Positions 33,058-41,244 of a stretch of DNA of 64,000 nt are shown here, in pieces; the first letter of the stretch is position 1; each line of letters opens with the position of its first letter. A program made the translations under genes and the position numbers. The stretch spans positions 1 through 64,000 of the forward strand of contig CAJTPV010000006.1 in assembly GCA_910578505.1 (NCBI GenBank), written 5' to 3'. The notes under the pieces are model-generated. The model was given only the letters and a program-made list of their open reading frames with translations. It had not been told where the DNA came from and did not search any database. This DNA is from an uncultured Oscillospiraceae bacterium (GTDB lineage Bacteria > Bacillota > Clostridia > Oscillospirales > Oscillospiraceae).

Positions 33058-33086
33058 ATTGTATCATACTCTCCCAGGTAAGTCAA
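33058..33086 (-). promoter_or_regulatory. str operon promoter
   Basis: On the minus strand: -35 TTGACT (33081-33086), 17-bp spacer, -10 TACAAT (33058-33063). It drives L7Ae-rpsL-rpsG-fusA-tuf without rpoBC. Confidence 0.7.
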
Positions 33087-33163
33087 GCATTATTTTCCCA
33101 AATTTGCGGGATTTTTCGCAGGAAATCAGCGCCGTTTCTGGTGCGCGCCGCTTCTGCGGCTGA

Positions 33164-33210
33164 AACACCGCTGTTCCGACGAAAGCGCGCCGGCACAGCG
33201 GTGTTCTTGT
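33164..33210. terminator. Hairpin downstream of lysA
   Basis: An 11-bp stem AACACCGCTGT (33164-33174) with ACAGCGGTGTT (33195-33205) and a 20-nt loop. The T-rich tail (CTTGTTT) is on the plus strand, so its effect on the minus-strand lysA transcript is uncertain. Confidence 0.5.
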
Positions 33211-34467
33211 TTACCACACGATGGTGGCAAAATAATCCTCCGGCGTCTCGGCCCGGCGAATCATCTCCACGCCGCCGTCCTCCTTCAGCAGCAGCTCCGC
33301 GGAGCGCAGCTTGCCATTATAATTGTAGCCCATGCAGTGGCCGTGGGCCCCGGTGTCGTGGATCACCAGCAGGTCCCCTGTCTCGATTGCCGGCAGCGGG
33401 CGGTCAACAGCAAACTTGTCGCAGTTCTCGCACAGCGCGCCGGTGACATCGTAGGTGTGGTCGCAGGGGGCGTCCTCCTTGCCCATGACGGTAATGTGGT
33501 GATAGGCCCCATAAACCGCCGGACGCATCAGGTCCGCCGCGCAGGCGTCCACGCCGATATACTCCTTATAGATGTGCTTTTCATGGATGGCCCTGGTCAC
33601 CAGGCACCCATAGGGCCCCATCATATACCGCCCCAGCTCGCTGCACAGTTCCACATCCCCCATTCCTGCGGGGACCAGGATCTCCTCGTACTTCCGCCGC
33701 ACGCCCTCGCCCACGGCGGCGATGTCGATGGGCTCCTGCTCCGGCAGGTACGGTATGCCGATGCCGCCGGAGAGATTGATATACCGGATCTGGCAGCCGG
33801 TCTCCTCCTGCAGCTCCACCGCCAGCCGGAACAGGATCCCCGCCAGCTCCGGGTAGTATTCATTAGAAATTGTATTGGAGGCCAGAAACGCATGGAGGCC
33901 AAAATGCCTGGCTCCCTTCCTTTTCAGCGCCCGGAAGGCCTCGGTCAGCTGGGCGCGGGTCATCCCGTATTTGGCCTCGCCGGGGGTATCCATGACCTGA
34001 AACCCCTCCTTGCTCTCCCCCAGGGTAAAGACGCCGCCGGGGTTGTAGCGGCAGAAAACAGTCTCCGGAATACAGCCGATGGACCGCTCCAGAAAATCCA
34101 CGTGGGTGATGTCGTCCAGATTGATGATGGCGCCCAGCCGGTGGGCCAGCTGGAATTCCTCCGCCAGGGTGTTGTTGGAGGTAAACATGATCTCATGGCC
34201 TTGGAAGCCGCATTTTTCCGCCAGCATCAGTTCCGTCAGGCTGGAGCAGTCCACGCCGCAGCCCTCGCTCTTCAGCACTTTGAGAATAGCGGGCGTGGGG
34301 GTGGCCTTGACGGCAAAATATTCCCGGAAGGAGCGGTTCCAGGCAAAGGCCTGATTGAGTCCTCTGGCGTTGGCGCGCATGCCCTTCTCGTCATAGAGGT
34401 GGAAGGGCGTGGGATACTTGGCGGCGATCTCCTCCAGCTGCGCCTTGGTGACAAAAGGTGTTTTCAT
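33211..34467 (-). CDS. lysA: Diaminopimelate decarboxylase
   Basis: A PLP enzyme of the fold III group that forms lysine from meso-diaminopimelate. The 418-residue protein has the PLP lysine in YFAVKATPTP, a glycine-rich phosphate-binding loop (LSGGIGIPYLP), SELGRYMMGPYG and the active-site motif CENCDKF, then HDTGAHGHCMGYNYNG. GAAGGA precedes the ATG. It lies 23 bp after asnS in the same direction, a co-transcribed pair. Related decarboxylases with other substrates exist, but the motifs best fit LysA. Confidence 0.92.
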   Translation of the reverse strand: MKTPFVTKAQLEEIAAKYPTPFHLYDEKGMRANARGLNQAFAWNRSFREYFAVKATPTPAILKVLKSEGCGVDCSSLTELMLAEKCGFQGHEIMFTSNNTLAEEFQLAHRLGAIINLDDITHVDFLERSIGCIPETVFCRYNPGGVFTLGESKEGFQVMDTPGEAKYGMTRAQLTEAFRALKRKGARHFGLHAFLASNTISNEYYPELAGILFRLAVELQEETGCQIRYINLSGGIGIPYLPEQEPIDIAAVGEGVRRKYEEILVPAGMGDVELCSELGRYMMGPYGCLVTRAIHEKHIYKEYIGVDACAADLMRPAVYGAYHHITVMGKEDAPCDHTYDVTGALCENCDKFAVDRPLPAIETGDLLVIHDTGAHGHCMGYNYNGKLRSAELLLKEDGGVEMIRRAETPEDYFATIVW

Positions 34468-34490
34468 ACTTGCGTTATCCTTCTCGATGA

Positions 34491-35885
34491 TTAGAAATCG
34501 GCTGTGCCTACCGTTCTGGGATGGGGCAGCACGTCCCGGATGTTGCTGACGCCGGTGAGGTACATGACCATGCGCTCAAAGCCCAGGCCAAAGCCGGCGT
34601 GGCGGCAGGAGCCATAGCGGCGCAGGTCGCAGTACCACCAGTAGTCCTCGGGGTTCATGCCCAGCTCCTTGATGCGGGCCTCCAGGACGTCCAGCCGCTC
34701 CTCGCGCTGGCTGCCGCCAATGATCTCGCCGATGCCGGGCACCAGACAGTCGGTGGCGGCCACGGTCTTGCCGTCGTCGTTGAGGCGCATATAGAACGCC
34801 TTGATCTCCTTGGGGTAATCGGTGACAAAGACGGGGCGTTTGAAGACCTGCTCGGTGAGATAGCGCTCGTGCTCGGTCTGGAGGTCACAGCCCCACTCCA
34901 CCTTATAGTCGAATTTGTCGTTGTTCTTCCGGAGAATCTCCACGGCCTCGGTGTAGGTGACCCGGCCAAAATCAGAGGTGGCCACATGCTCCAGGCGCTC
35001 CAGCAGGCCCTTGTCCACAAAACTGTTGAAGAACGCCATTTCCTGGGGGCACTTCTCCATGACAGTACGGATGATGTGCTTGATCATAGCCTCCGCGATC
35101 TCCATATCGCCCTGGAGGTCGCAGAACGCCATTTCCGGCTCGATCATCCAGAACTCGGCGGCATGGCGCTGGGTGTTGGAGTTCTCCGCCCGGAAGGTGG
35201 GGCCGAAGGTATACACGTCGCCGAAGGCCATGGCAAAGTTCTCCGCGTTGAGCTGGCCGGACACGGTCAGATTCGCCCGCTTGCCGAAAAAGTCCTGGCT
35301 GTAGTCGATTTCCCCGCTCTGGGTGCGGGGCGGATTCTCCATGTCCAGCGTCGTGACCTGGAACATCTCCCCTGCGCCCTCGCAGTCGCTGGCAGTGATG
35401 ATGGGGGTGTGGACATAGACGAAGCCTCTGTCCTGGAAAAAGGTATGGATGGCGTGAGCGGCCACGGAGCGGACCCGGAAGGTGGCGGAAAACAGGTTGG
35501 TCCGGGGCCGCAGGTGGGCGATGGTGCGCAGATACTCCACGCTGTGGCGCTTTTTCTGGAGGGGATAGTCCGGGGTGGACACGCCCTCAATGGTGATAGC
35601 GTCGGCCTTGATCTCCAGGGGCTGCTTGGCCTCCGGCGTCAGGACCACAGCGCCGCGGACGATCAGGGCCGCGCCCACGTTCTGGGAGGCAATCTCCTTG
35701 TAGTTGCCCAGGGTGTTGGCGTCCATGACCACCTGGAGATTACGGAAGCAGGAGCCGTCGTTGAGTTCAATGAAGCCGAAGGTCTTCATATCGCGGATGG
35801 TCCTGGCCCAGCCGCAGACCGTGACGGTCTGGCCGGAGAGCTGCTGGCTGTCGGCAAAGACAGCGGCAATTTTGATTCTTTCCAT
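34491..35885 (-). CDS. asnS: Asparaginyl-tRNA synthetase
   Basis: A class IIb enzyme charging tRNA-Asn, 464 residues. It has an N-terminal OB-fold (VTVCGWARTIRDMKTFGFIE), motif 2 around GPTFRAENSNTQRHAAEFW, FVTDYPKEIKAFYMR and motif 3 GFGLGFERMVMYLTG. Absence of a long insertion separates it from AspS. ATG 35885 is the conserved start; the frame stays open to 36071 but that part overlaps the promoter. Presence of AsnRS implies direct charging. Confidence 0.97.
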   Translation of the reverse strand: MERIKIAAVFADSQQLSGQTVTVCGWARTIRDMKTFGFIELNDGSCFRNLQVVMDANTLGNYKEIASQNVGAALIVRGAVVLTPEAKQPLEIKADAITIEGVSTPDYPLQKKRHSVEYLRTIAHLRPRTNLFSATFRVRSVAAHAIHTFFQDRGFVYVHTPIITASDCEGAGEMFQVTTLDMENPPRTQSGEIDYSQDFFGKRANLTVSGQLNAENFAMAFGDVYTFGPTFRAENSNTQRHAAEFWMIEPEMAFCDLQGDMEIAEAMIKHIIRTVMEKCPQEMAFFNSFVDKGLLERLEHVATSDFGRVTYTEAVEILRKNNDKFDYKVEWGCDLQTEHERYLTEQVFKRPVFVTDYPKEIKAFYMRLNDDGKTVAATDCLVPGIGEIIGGSQREERLDVLEARIKELGMNPEDYWWYCDLRRYGSCRHAGFGLGFERMVMYLTGVSNIRDVLPHPRTVGTADF

Positions 35886-35930
35886 AGTTAACACCTTCAA
35901 ATAGATATTCAAAAAATAACGAGTGGGAGT

Positions 35931-35959
35931 ATTATACAACTGAAACGTAGATTTTACAA
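35931..35959 (-). promoter_or_regulatory. asnS-lysA promoter
   Basis: On the minus strand: -35 TTGTAA (35954-35959), 17-bp spacer, -10 TATAAT (35931-35936). The leader is about 40 nt, so no T-box. Confidence 0.7.
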
Positions 35960-36088
35960 GAGGTTTTCCCACATTGTCTGTATTTATTTCCCACAAATTT
36001 GTTTCCCGCCAACCAAACGCCCCTTGACAAACCGCACCATAGCATGCAAAATCATGATATCTGTTCTGCAAAAGCGAGGGAGGTTCCT

Positions 36089-36361
36089 ATGGAGCGGTAC
36101 ATGCTGTACTATCTGGCGGCCATCAATCTGGCAGCGTTTTTCCTGATGTGGCTGGACAAGAGGCGGGCCCGGCGGAAGGGCGCGCGGCGGGTCCGGGAGC
36201 GGACGCTGTTCCTCTCCGCGCTGCTGGGCGGCAGCGTGGGGGCGATTGCGGGGATGCGGCTGTTCCGGCATAAGACGAAGCACTGGTATTTTGTGTGGGG
36301 GATGCCGGCTATTCTGATTTTACAGCTTGTTTTGGCATGGCTGACCCCGTATCTCATGTAA
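36089..36361 (+). CDS. DUF1294 small membrane protein
   Basis: A 90-residue protein with two to three hydrophobic segments and the DUF1294 pattern: NLAAFFLMWLDKRRARRKGA, RVRERTLFLSALLGGSVGAI, then RHKTKHWYFVWGMP. Function unknown. GCGAGGGAGG precedes ATG 36089. It is divergent from asnS. Confidence 0.88.
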   Translation: MERYMLYYLAAINLAAFFLMWLDKRRARRKGARRVRERTLFLSALLGGSVGAIAGMRLFRHKTKHWYFVWGMPAILILQLVLAWLTPYLM

Positions 36362-36467
36362 AAAAATGCGGTACACCCCCTGCTTCTCTCCGTTTTGTGC
36401 AGGGAAAGCGAGGATGTATCAGAGAAAGTATGGTAAACTATGTGCAAAGCACAGGAGGAAGCGAACA

Positions 36468-37310
36468 ATGGACTGGATTACTGGCCTGAATGAAACCATG
36501 GATTACATCGAAGCGCACCTGACCGGCGAGATCGACTACGCACAGCTGGCTCGGCTGGCGTGCTGCTCGTCTTACCACTATCAGCGCATGTTCGCCTATA
36601 TGGCGGGCGTACCGCTGGGGGAATATATCCGGCGGCGCAGGATGTCGGTGGCAGCTGTGGATTTGCAAAACGGGGAAAAGGTCCTGGATGTGGCCCTGAA
36701 ATACGGCTACCAGTCTCCTACCGCCTTCAACCGGGCCTTTCAGTCGATCCACGGCCTGCCGCCCTCAGCGGCGCGGGAGGCCGGCGCAGCCGTGAAAGCG
36801 TTTCCTCCTCTGCGCTTTACCATTACTATCAAAGGAGTAGAAGAAATGGAGTACAGGATCGAAAAGCGCGAGGGATTCCGGACAGTAGGCGTATCCATCC
36901 CCATTGACAGGGACATGGAGAAAAATTTCGACACCGTTCCCCGGTTCTGGGGCAAAGCGGCGTCGGACGGCACGCTGGAAAAGCTGGCCGGAATGATGGA
37001 CGCACAGCCCATGGGGATTCTGGGCGTCTGCGCCTGCAGCGACGACGAGGAATGGCGGTATTTCATTGCTGCTGCCAGTACGAAGCAGGACGCAGCCCTG
37101 GAGGAATGCGTCATCCCCGCCGCCACCTGGGCCATCTTCCCCGGCACAGGAACCACCCAGTCCCTCCAGGAGCTGGAGCGCCGGATCCTGACGGAGTGGC
37201 TCCCCTCCTCCGGATATGAGTACGGCCAGGCTCCGGATATCGAGGTCTATCTGAACGCCGACCCGCAGAACGCGAAATATGAGGTATGGATACCCGTTGT
37301 AAAAAAATAG
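36468..37310 (+). CDS. AraC-family regulator with GyrI-like effector-binding domain
   Basis: A 280-residue regulator. Residues 1-105 hold the two AraC helix-turn-helix motifs (YAQLARLACCSSYHYQRMFA, VLDVALKYGYQSPTAFNRAF). Residues 125-280 form a GyrI-like/effector-binding domain (EYRIEKREGFRTVGVSIPID, TWAIFPGTG, PDIEVYLNAD), which binds lipophilic cationic drugs in Rob/SbmC relatives. ACAGGAGG precedes ATG 36468. It may respond to drugs; the target genes are not adjacent. Confidence 0.93.
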   Translation: MDWITGLNETMDYIEAHLTGEIDYAQLARLACCSSYHYQRMFAYMAGVPLGEYIRRRRMSVAAVDLQNGEKVLDVALKYGYQSPTAFNRAFQSIHGLPPSAAREAGAAVKAFPPLRFTITIKGVEEMEYRIEKREGFRTVGVSIPIDRDMEKNFDTVPRFWGKAASDGTLEKLAGMMDAQPMGILGVCACSDDEEWRYFIAAASTKQDAALEECVIPAATWAIFPGTGTTQSLQELERRILTEWLPSSGYEYGQAPDIEVYLNADPQNAKYEVWIPVVKK

Positions 37311-37320
37311 CGCGCGCAGA

Positions 37321-37362
37321 GAGGAACCGCCGGGAACCCCCGGCAGTTCCTCATCTTTTTCT
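37321..37362 (+). terminator. Terminator of the AraC/GyrI-like gene
   Basis: Stem GAGGAAC-C-GCCGGG with CCCGGC-A-GTTCCTC (37321-37352), followed by ATCTTTTT. Confidence 0.85.
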
Positions 37363-37393
37363 CAAATGCCCGCAAAAATGCCGGACTTTTCCC

Positions 37394-37422
37394 TTGAACC
37401 CCTTGACATGATATGATATACT
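37394..37422 (+). promoter_or_regulatory. smpB promoter
   Basis: -35 TTGAAC (37394-37399), 17-bp spacer, -10 TATACT (37417-37422). A TTGACA at 37403-37408 is too close to that -10. Confidence 0.6.
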
Positions 37423-37456
37423 GGGTAAACCCCTACGGCAAAGGAGGACGCAGCCT

Positions 37457-37921
37457 ATGGCGGAAAAGAAGGGTATCAAAATCGCGGCGCAGAACCGCAA
37501 GGCCCACCACGACTACTTTATAGAGGACCGCTATGAGGCGGGCATCGAGCTGTTCGGCACAGAGGTAAAATCCATCCGGGCCGGTACGCTGAACCTGAAG
37601 GATTCCTACTGCATCGCCAAAAATGGCGAGATCTATCTCCACGGCATGCACATCAGCCCCTATGAGCACGGCAACATCTTCAACCGGGACCCGGTGCGTC
37701 CCCGCCGCCTGCTCATGCACAAGCGGGAGATCAACCGCCTCCAGGCCTACGTCCAGCAGGACGGCTATGCCCTGGTGCCCCTGAGCGTGTATTTCAAAAA
37801 CGCCCGAGTGAAGGTGGAGGTGGGCCTCTGCAAGGGCAAGAAGAACTACGACAAGCGGGACGCTATGGCCAAACGGGACGCCAAGCGGGATATCGACCGG
37901 GCCATGAAGAGCTACCGCTGA
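37457..37921 (+). CDS. smpB: SsrA-binding protein SmpB
   Basis: SmpB binds tmRNA and is needed for trans-translation rescue of stalled ribosomes. The 154-residue protein has the standard QNRKAHHDYFIEDRYEAGIE, LFGTEVKSIRAGTLNLKDSY, HGMHISPYEHGN and a basic tail (KRDAMAKRDAKRDIDRAMK). The ssrA RNA gene itself is not seen in the window. AAAGGAGG precedes the ATG. Confidence 0.98.
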   Translation: MAEKKGIKIAAQNRKAHHDYFIEDRYEAGIELFGTEVKSIRAGTLNLKDSYCIAKNGEIYLHGMHISPYEHGNIFNRDPVRPRRLLMHKREINRLQAYVQQDGYALVPLSVYFKNARVKVEVGLCKGKKNYDKRDAMAKRDAKRDIDRAMKSYR

Positions 37922-37935
37922 AAAAGGAGGTTTCT

Positions 37936-38511
37936 ATGGCAATCAATGATAATCTGGCGTATCAGGAGGAACCCCTGTATGAAATCCTGGACGGGAAGGT
38001 TCTGGCGATGTCGCCAGCCGCTCCCAGGCACAACCGTATTGCCGGAAATATTTTCCTCATTTTTGGGAACTACCTGAAAAAGAAGAAGTGCGTCCCCTTT
38101 GGTGATGGCACGGCGGTCTATCTTGATGAACAGAACCGGTTTATCCCGGATTTCATGGTTGTCTGCGACCGGAGTAAAATCCAGTCCAAATGGGTATACG
38201 GCGCGCCGGACCTGCTGGTGGAAATCCTCTCCCCCAGTACAGCCAGAAACGACCGGATGCGGAAAAAGGACGTCTACGCGGCCAGCGGCGTCCCGGAGTA
38301 TTGGATCGTCAGCCCCAAGGAGCAGTCCATTGAGGTCTATCTCCTGCGGGACGGTGCGTACACTCTGGATAACCTCTACGCCTATTGCTCCGATGAGGAC
38401 CAGGCGGACATGACCGAGGCGGAAAAGGCGGGGCTGACGGCGGAGTTCAAATGCCACCTGTTTGACGACCTGACCATCCGTCTGGAGGACATTTTCGGCG
38501 ATCTTTTTTAA
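37936..38511 (+). CDS. Uma2-family (DUF820) putative endonuclease
   Basis: A 191-residue protein of the PD-(D/E)xK fold: FIPDFMVVCDRSKI, APDLLVEILSPSTARND and RKKDVYAASGVPEYWIV contain the conserved acidic and Lys residues. The family is abundant in cyanobacteria and scattered in Bacillota; nuclease activity is predicted, the role unknown. AAAAGGAGG lies before the ATG, 14 bp after smpB, so it is probably in the smpB transcript. Confidence 0.9.
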   Translation: MAINDNLAYQEEPLYEILDGKVLAMSPAAPRHNRIAGNIFLIFGNYLKKKKCVPFGDGTAVYLDEQNRFIPDFMVVCDRSKIQSKWVYGAPDLLVEILSPSTARNDRMRKKDVYAASGVPEYWIVSPKEQSIEVYLLRDGAYTLDNLYAYCSDEDQADMTEAEKAGLTAEFKCHLFDDLTIRLEDIFGDLF

Positions 38512-38537
38512 GTATTCTGTAATAAAGGAGGAACAAC

Positions 38538-39062
38538 ATGAGTAATCCTATCGTAACCATCACTCTGGAAAACGGCGAGGTCATGACCGGGGAGCTGTAC
38601 CCGGACAAGGCCCCCAATACGGTCAATAACTTCATCGCCCTGGCCAACAGCGGCTACTACGACGGCCTGACCTTCCACCGGGTCATCCCCGGCTTTATGA
38701 TTCAGGGCGGCTGTCCCAACGGCACCGGCGCCGGCGGTCCAGGCTACAGCATCCGGGGCGAGTTTTCCGGCAACGGCTTCGCCCAGAACGACATTCTTCA
38801 CACGCTGGGCGTGCTGTCCATGGCCCGGTCTATGGACCCGGACAGCGCGGGCAGTCAGTTTTTCATCATGGTGGAGGCCGCGCCCCATCTGGACGGCCAG
38901 TACGCCGCCTTCGGCAAGATCACCGGCAACCCGGAGGCCGCCGTGGCAGTCTCCCGCGTCAGCCGCTCCATGCTGGACAACAAGCCCAAAAAGCCCCAGG
39001 TGATCCAGTCCGTCCGGGTGGACACCCAGGGCGTGGAGTACCCGGAGCCTGAAAAAATGTAG
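38538..39062 (+). CDS. Cyclophilin-type peptidyl-prolyl isomerase
   Basis: A 174-residue cytosolic PPIase catalysing cis-trans isomerisation of X-Pro bonds. The catalytic Arg and neighbours lie in LTFHRVIPGFMIQGG, with QFFIM and the YAAFGKITGN segment. No signal peptide. TAAAGGAGG precedes the ATG. Confidence 0.95.
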   Translation: MSNPIVTITLENGEVMTGELYPDKAPNTVNNFIALANSGYYDGLTFHRVIPGFMIQGGCPNGTGAGGPGYSIRGEFSGNGFAQNDILHTLGVLSMARSMDPDSAGSQFFIMVEAAPHLDGQYAAFGKITGNPEAAVAVSRVSRSMLDNKPKKPQVIQSVRVDTQGVEYPEPEKM

Positions 39063-39102
39063 TCCGCCAACGGCAAATCATGCAAAGGAGCATCTCAACC
39101 CT

Positions 39103-41028
39103 GTGAAAAAGCAAATATCCTCCCTCCTGCTGGCCATGGCCCTAATTCTGAGCCTGACAGCGCCTGCCCACGCCTACAGCATGCAGACAGAGGCATCCTC
39201 CCCCGTCGCGATGAGCCTGTCCCACGCCGCCTATCTGGACGGCAGCGGCACACTCTGGATGTGGGGCAGCAACACTACCGGCGAGCTGGGCGCCGGCAAT
39301 CGGGAAAGCTCCAGCGTGCCGGTGCGGGTCATGGACGGCGTAACAGCCGTCAGCCTGGGCAACGGCGTCAGCGCGGCCCTGAAAACAGATAAGTCCCTGT
39401 GGATGTGGGGCAGCAATTACCACGGCCAGCTGGGGACCAAGGGCAGCGGCGACGTGAACATCGGCGGCGGCAACAATGCCGACCACGCCTCCAAGCACTA
39501 CATCCACACCACCCCGGTGAAGGTCATGGACGATGTGGCCTCCGTCCAGGCGGGCAGCTACTATACGGCAGCCATCAAGACGGACGGCTCCCTCTGGATG
39601 TGGGGCGACAATCAGTACGGCCACATCGGCAACGGCGCGCAGGGGGACAGGACGGACCGCTACGATTACATCTATCAGACGGAGCCGGTGAAGATCATGG
39701 AGCAGGTATCCTGCGTGACCTTCAACGAGGACGCCCATACGGTGGCGGCGGTCAGGACCGACGGCTCTCTGTGGATGTGGGGCAAAAATGTACACAGCGA
39801 GCTGGGCAATAACGGCGAGGGAGACAAATTCTATGAGTTTGAGGAAATCGATGACATAGAGGTCTACCAGACCACGCCCATCAAGGTGCTGGACAATGTG
39901 GCCAGCGTGAGCCTGGGGGCCAACCACTCGGCGGCGGTCAAGACCGACGGCTCCCTGTGGATGTGGGGCAGCAACTTCTACGGTCAGCTGGGCAGCGGCT
40001 CCACAACAGACTCCGGCGTGCCCATCAAGGTGCTGGACGGCGTGGCCGCTGTCGACCTGGGCTGGAGCCGCACTGCGGCGCTGAAGACCGACGGCTCCCT
40101 CTGGACCTGGGGCTGGAACGAGTCCGGACGCCTGGGCAATGGCTCCACGGTTGATGCCCACCTGCCGGTGAAGATCATGGACGGCGTGGCCGCCATCGGC
40201 GGGTACCAGGATCAGGCCGCGGCGCTGAAAACCGACGGCTCCCTTTGGACCTGGGGCTGGAACTACTACGGTCAGCTGGGCAATGGCTCCACAGAAAATT
40301 CCGCCGTGCCGGTCAAGGTGCTGGACCAGGTTTCCGCTGTCAGCGGACATCAGGGGTCCATGCTGGCGCTGAAAACCGACGGCTCCCTCTGGGCCTGGGG
40401 CTGGAACTACTACGGCCAGCTGGGCAGCGGCTCCACAGAAAATTCCACTGTGCCGGTACAGATTCGCCTTGACGCCCCCGCCCAGGACGCCGCCTCCCTC
40501 CAGAACGCCTCCCCCTTCGCGGATGTCAGCCGGGACGCATACTACTATGAGCCGGTCCTCTGGGCGGTGGAAAAGCAGATCACCAACGGCGTCACCGCTG
40601 ACGCCTTCGCTCCCGGCGCCGTGTGCACACGCGGAGAGATCATCACCTTTCTCTGGCGTGCCATGGGCCGGCCGGAGCCGGAACCGGCCCCCTCCCCTTT
40701 TTCGGATGTCATCGCAACCAATTTTTATTATAAGCCGGTCCTCTGGGCCGCCGAACAGGATATGGCCTCCGGCAGCCTCTTCTCCCCCAAGTCCCCCTGC
40801 ACCAGAGCCGAGACCGTCAGCTTCCTCTGGCGGTCGGCGGGCAGTCCGGAGGCCTCCGCCGTCACCGGCTTTACGGACGTGGGCCCCTCCGCGTCCTGCG
40901 CCCAGGCGGTGAGCTGGGCTGTGAGCAACAACATTGTCACCGGCACCAGCGACGTCACCTTCTCCCCCGGCGATACCTGTACACGGGGACAGATCGTGAC
41001 CCTTTTGTGGCGGTATCTGGGGAAATAG
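39103..41028 (+). CDS. Secreted RCC1-repeat protein with three SLH domains
   Basis: A 641-residue surface protein starting at GTG 39103 (AAAGGAG about 12 nt upstream), with signal peptide KKQISSLLLAMALILSL and an AHA cleavage site. Eight RCC1-like blades follow (LWMWGSNTTGELG and later LWTWGWNYYGQLG types), likely a closed beta-propeller for binding a partner. The last 180 residues are three SLH repeats (FADVSRDAYYYEPVLWAVEK, FSDVIATNFYYKPVLWAAEQ, FTDVGPSASCAQAVSWAVSN) anchoring it to secondary wall polymer. Probable surface adhesin; ligand unknown. Confidence 0.92.
   Translation: MKKQISSLLLAMALILSLTAPAHAYSMQTEASSPVAMSLSHAAYLDGSGTLWMWGSNTTGELGAGNRESSSVPVRVMDGVTAVSLGNGVSAALKTDKSLWMWGSNYHGQLGTKGSGDVNIGGGNNADHASKHYIHTTPVKVMDDVASVQAGSYYTAAIKTDGSLWMWGDNQYGHIGNGAQGDRTDRYDYIYQTEPVKIMEQVSCVTFNEDAHTVAAVRTDGSLWMWGKNVHSELGNNGEGDKFYEFEEIDDIEVYQTTPIKVLDNVASVSLGANHSAAVKTDGSLWMWGSNFYGQLGSGSTTDSGVPIKVLDGVAAVDLGWSRTAALKTDGSLWTWGWNESGRLGNGSTVDAHLPVKIMDGVAAIGGYQDQAAALKTDGSLWTWGWNYYGQLGNGSTENSAVPVKVLDQVSAVSGHQGSMLALKTDGSLWAWGWNYYGQLGSGSTENSTVPVQIRLDAPAQDAASLQNASPFADVSRDAYYYEPVLWAVEKQITNGVTADAFAPGAVCTRGEIITFLWRAMGRPEPEPAPSPFSDVIATNFYYKPVLWAAEQDMASGSLFSPKSPCTRAETVSFLWRSAGSPEASAVTGFTDVGPSASCAQAVSWAVSNNIVTGTSDVTFSPGDTCTRGQIVTLLWRYLGK
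39375..40470 (+). repeat. Coding repeats of the RCC1 propeller
   Basis: Near-identical DNA blocks of about 144-150 bp recur, each including ACCGACGGCTCCCT and TGGGGC. The blocks starting at 40222 and 40366 are almost the same for about 90 bp. They could recombine and change blade number. Confidence 0.7.
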
Positions 41029-41046
41029 GGCGCAGCCCGCGGACAG

Positions 41047-41081
41047 CCGGGACGGGATGTCAGGTCCCGCCCCGGATTTTT
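41047..41081 (+). terminator. Terminator of the RCC1-SLH gene
   Basis: Stem CCGGGACGGGA (41047-41057) with TCCCGCCCCGG (41065-41075, one mismatch), then ATTTTTA. Confidence 0.75.
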
Positions 41082-41149
41082 ATGAAAATTCACCGTACAA
41101 CGGACCGCCGCCCCCCGAAAAAATCTCTGTTTCTCCCCCTCTCCGGCCC

Positions 41150-41178
41150 TTGCGCCGACAGCCATGTTTGATTATAAT
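41150..41178 (+). promoter_or_regulatory. Possible promoter of the BMP-fusion gene
   Basis: -10 TATAAT (41173-41178) with 17 bp to a weak -35 TTGCGC (41150-41155). Confidence 0.45.
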
Positions 41179-41244
41179 GAGCCTGATTGCGTGGAAAACT
41201 ATCAGTGACGCCTGCGCAGCCGCGGGCCAAGGAGGAATACCCCT

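Noticed and set aside
34468..34490. Lysine riboswitch before lysA
   Set aside because: lysA follows asnS by 23 bp; there is no space for the aptamer.
35886..36071. N-terminal extension of asnS
   Set aside because: It contains the -35 and -10 elements of asnS and the family starts at MERIKIA.
39375..40470. CRISPR or tandem-repeat array
   Set aside because: The repeats are long, in frame and encode RCC1 blades. No CRISPR-type short repeats with unique spacers occur anywhere in the window.
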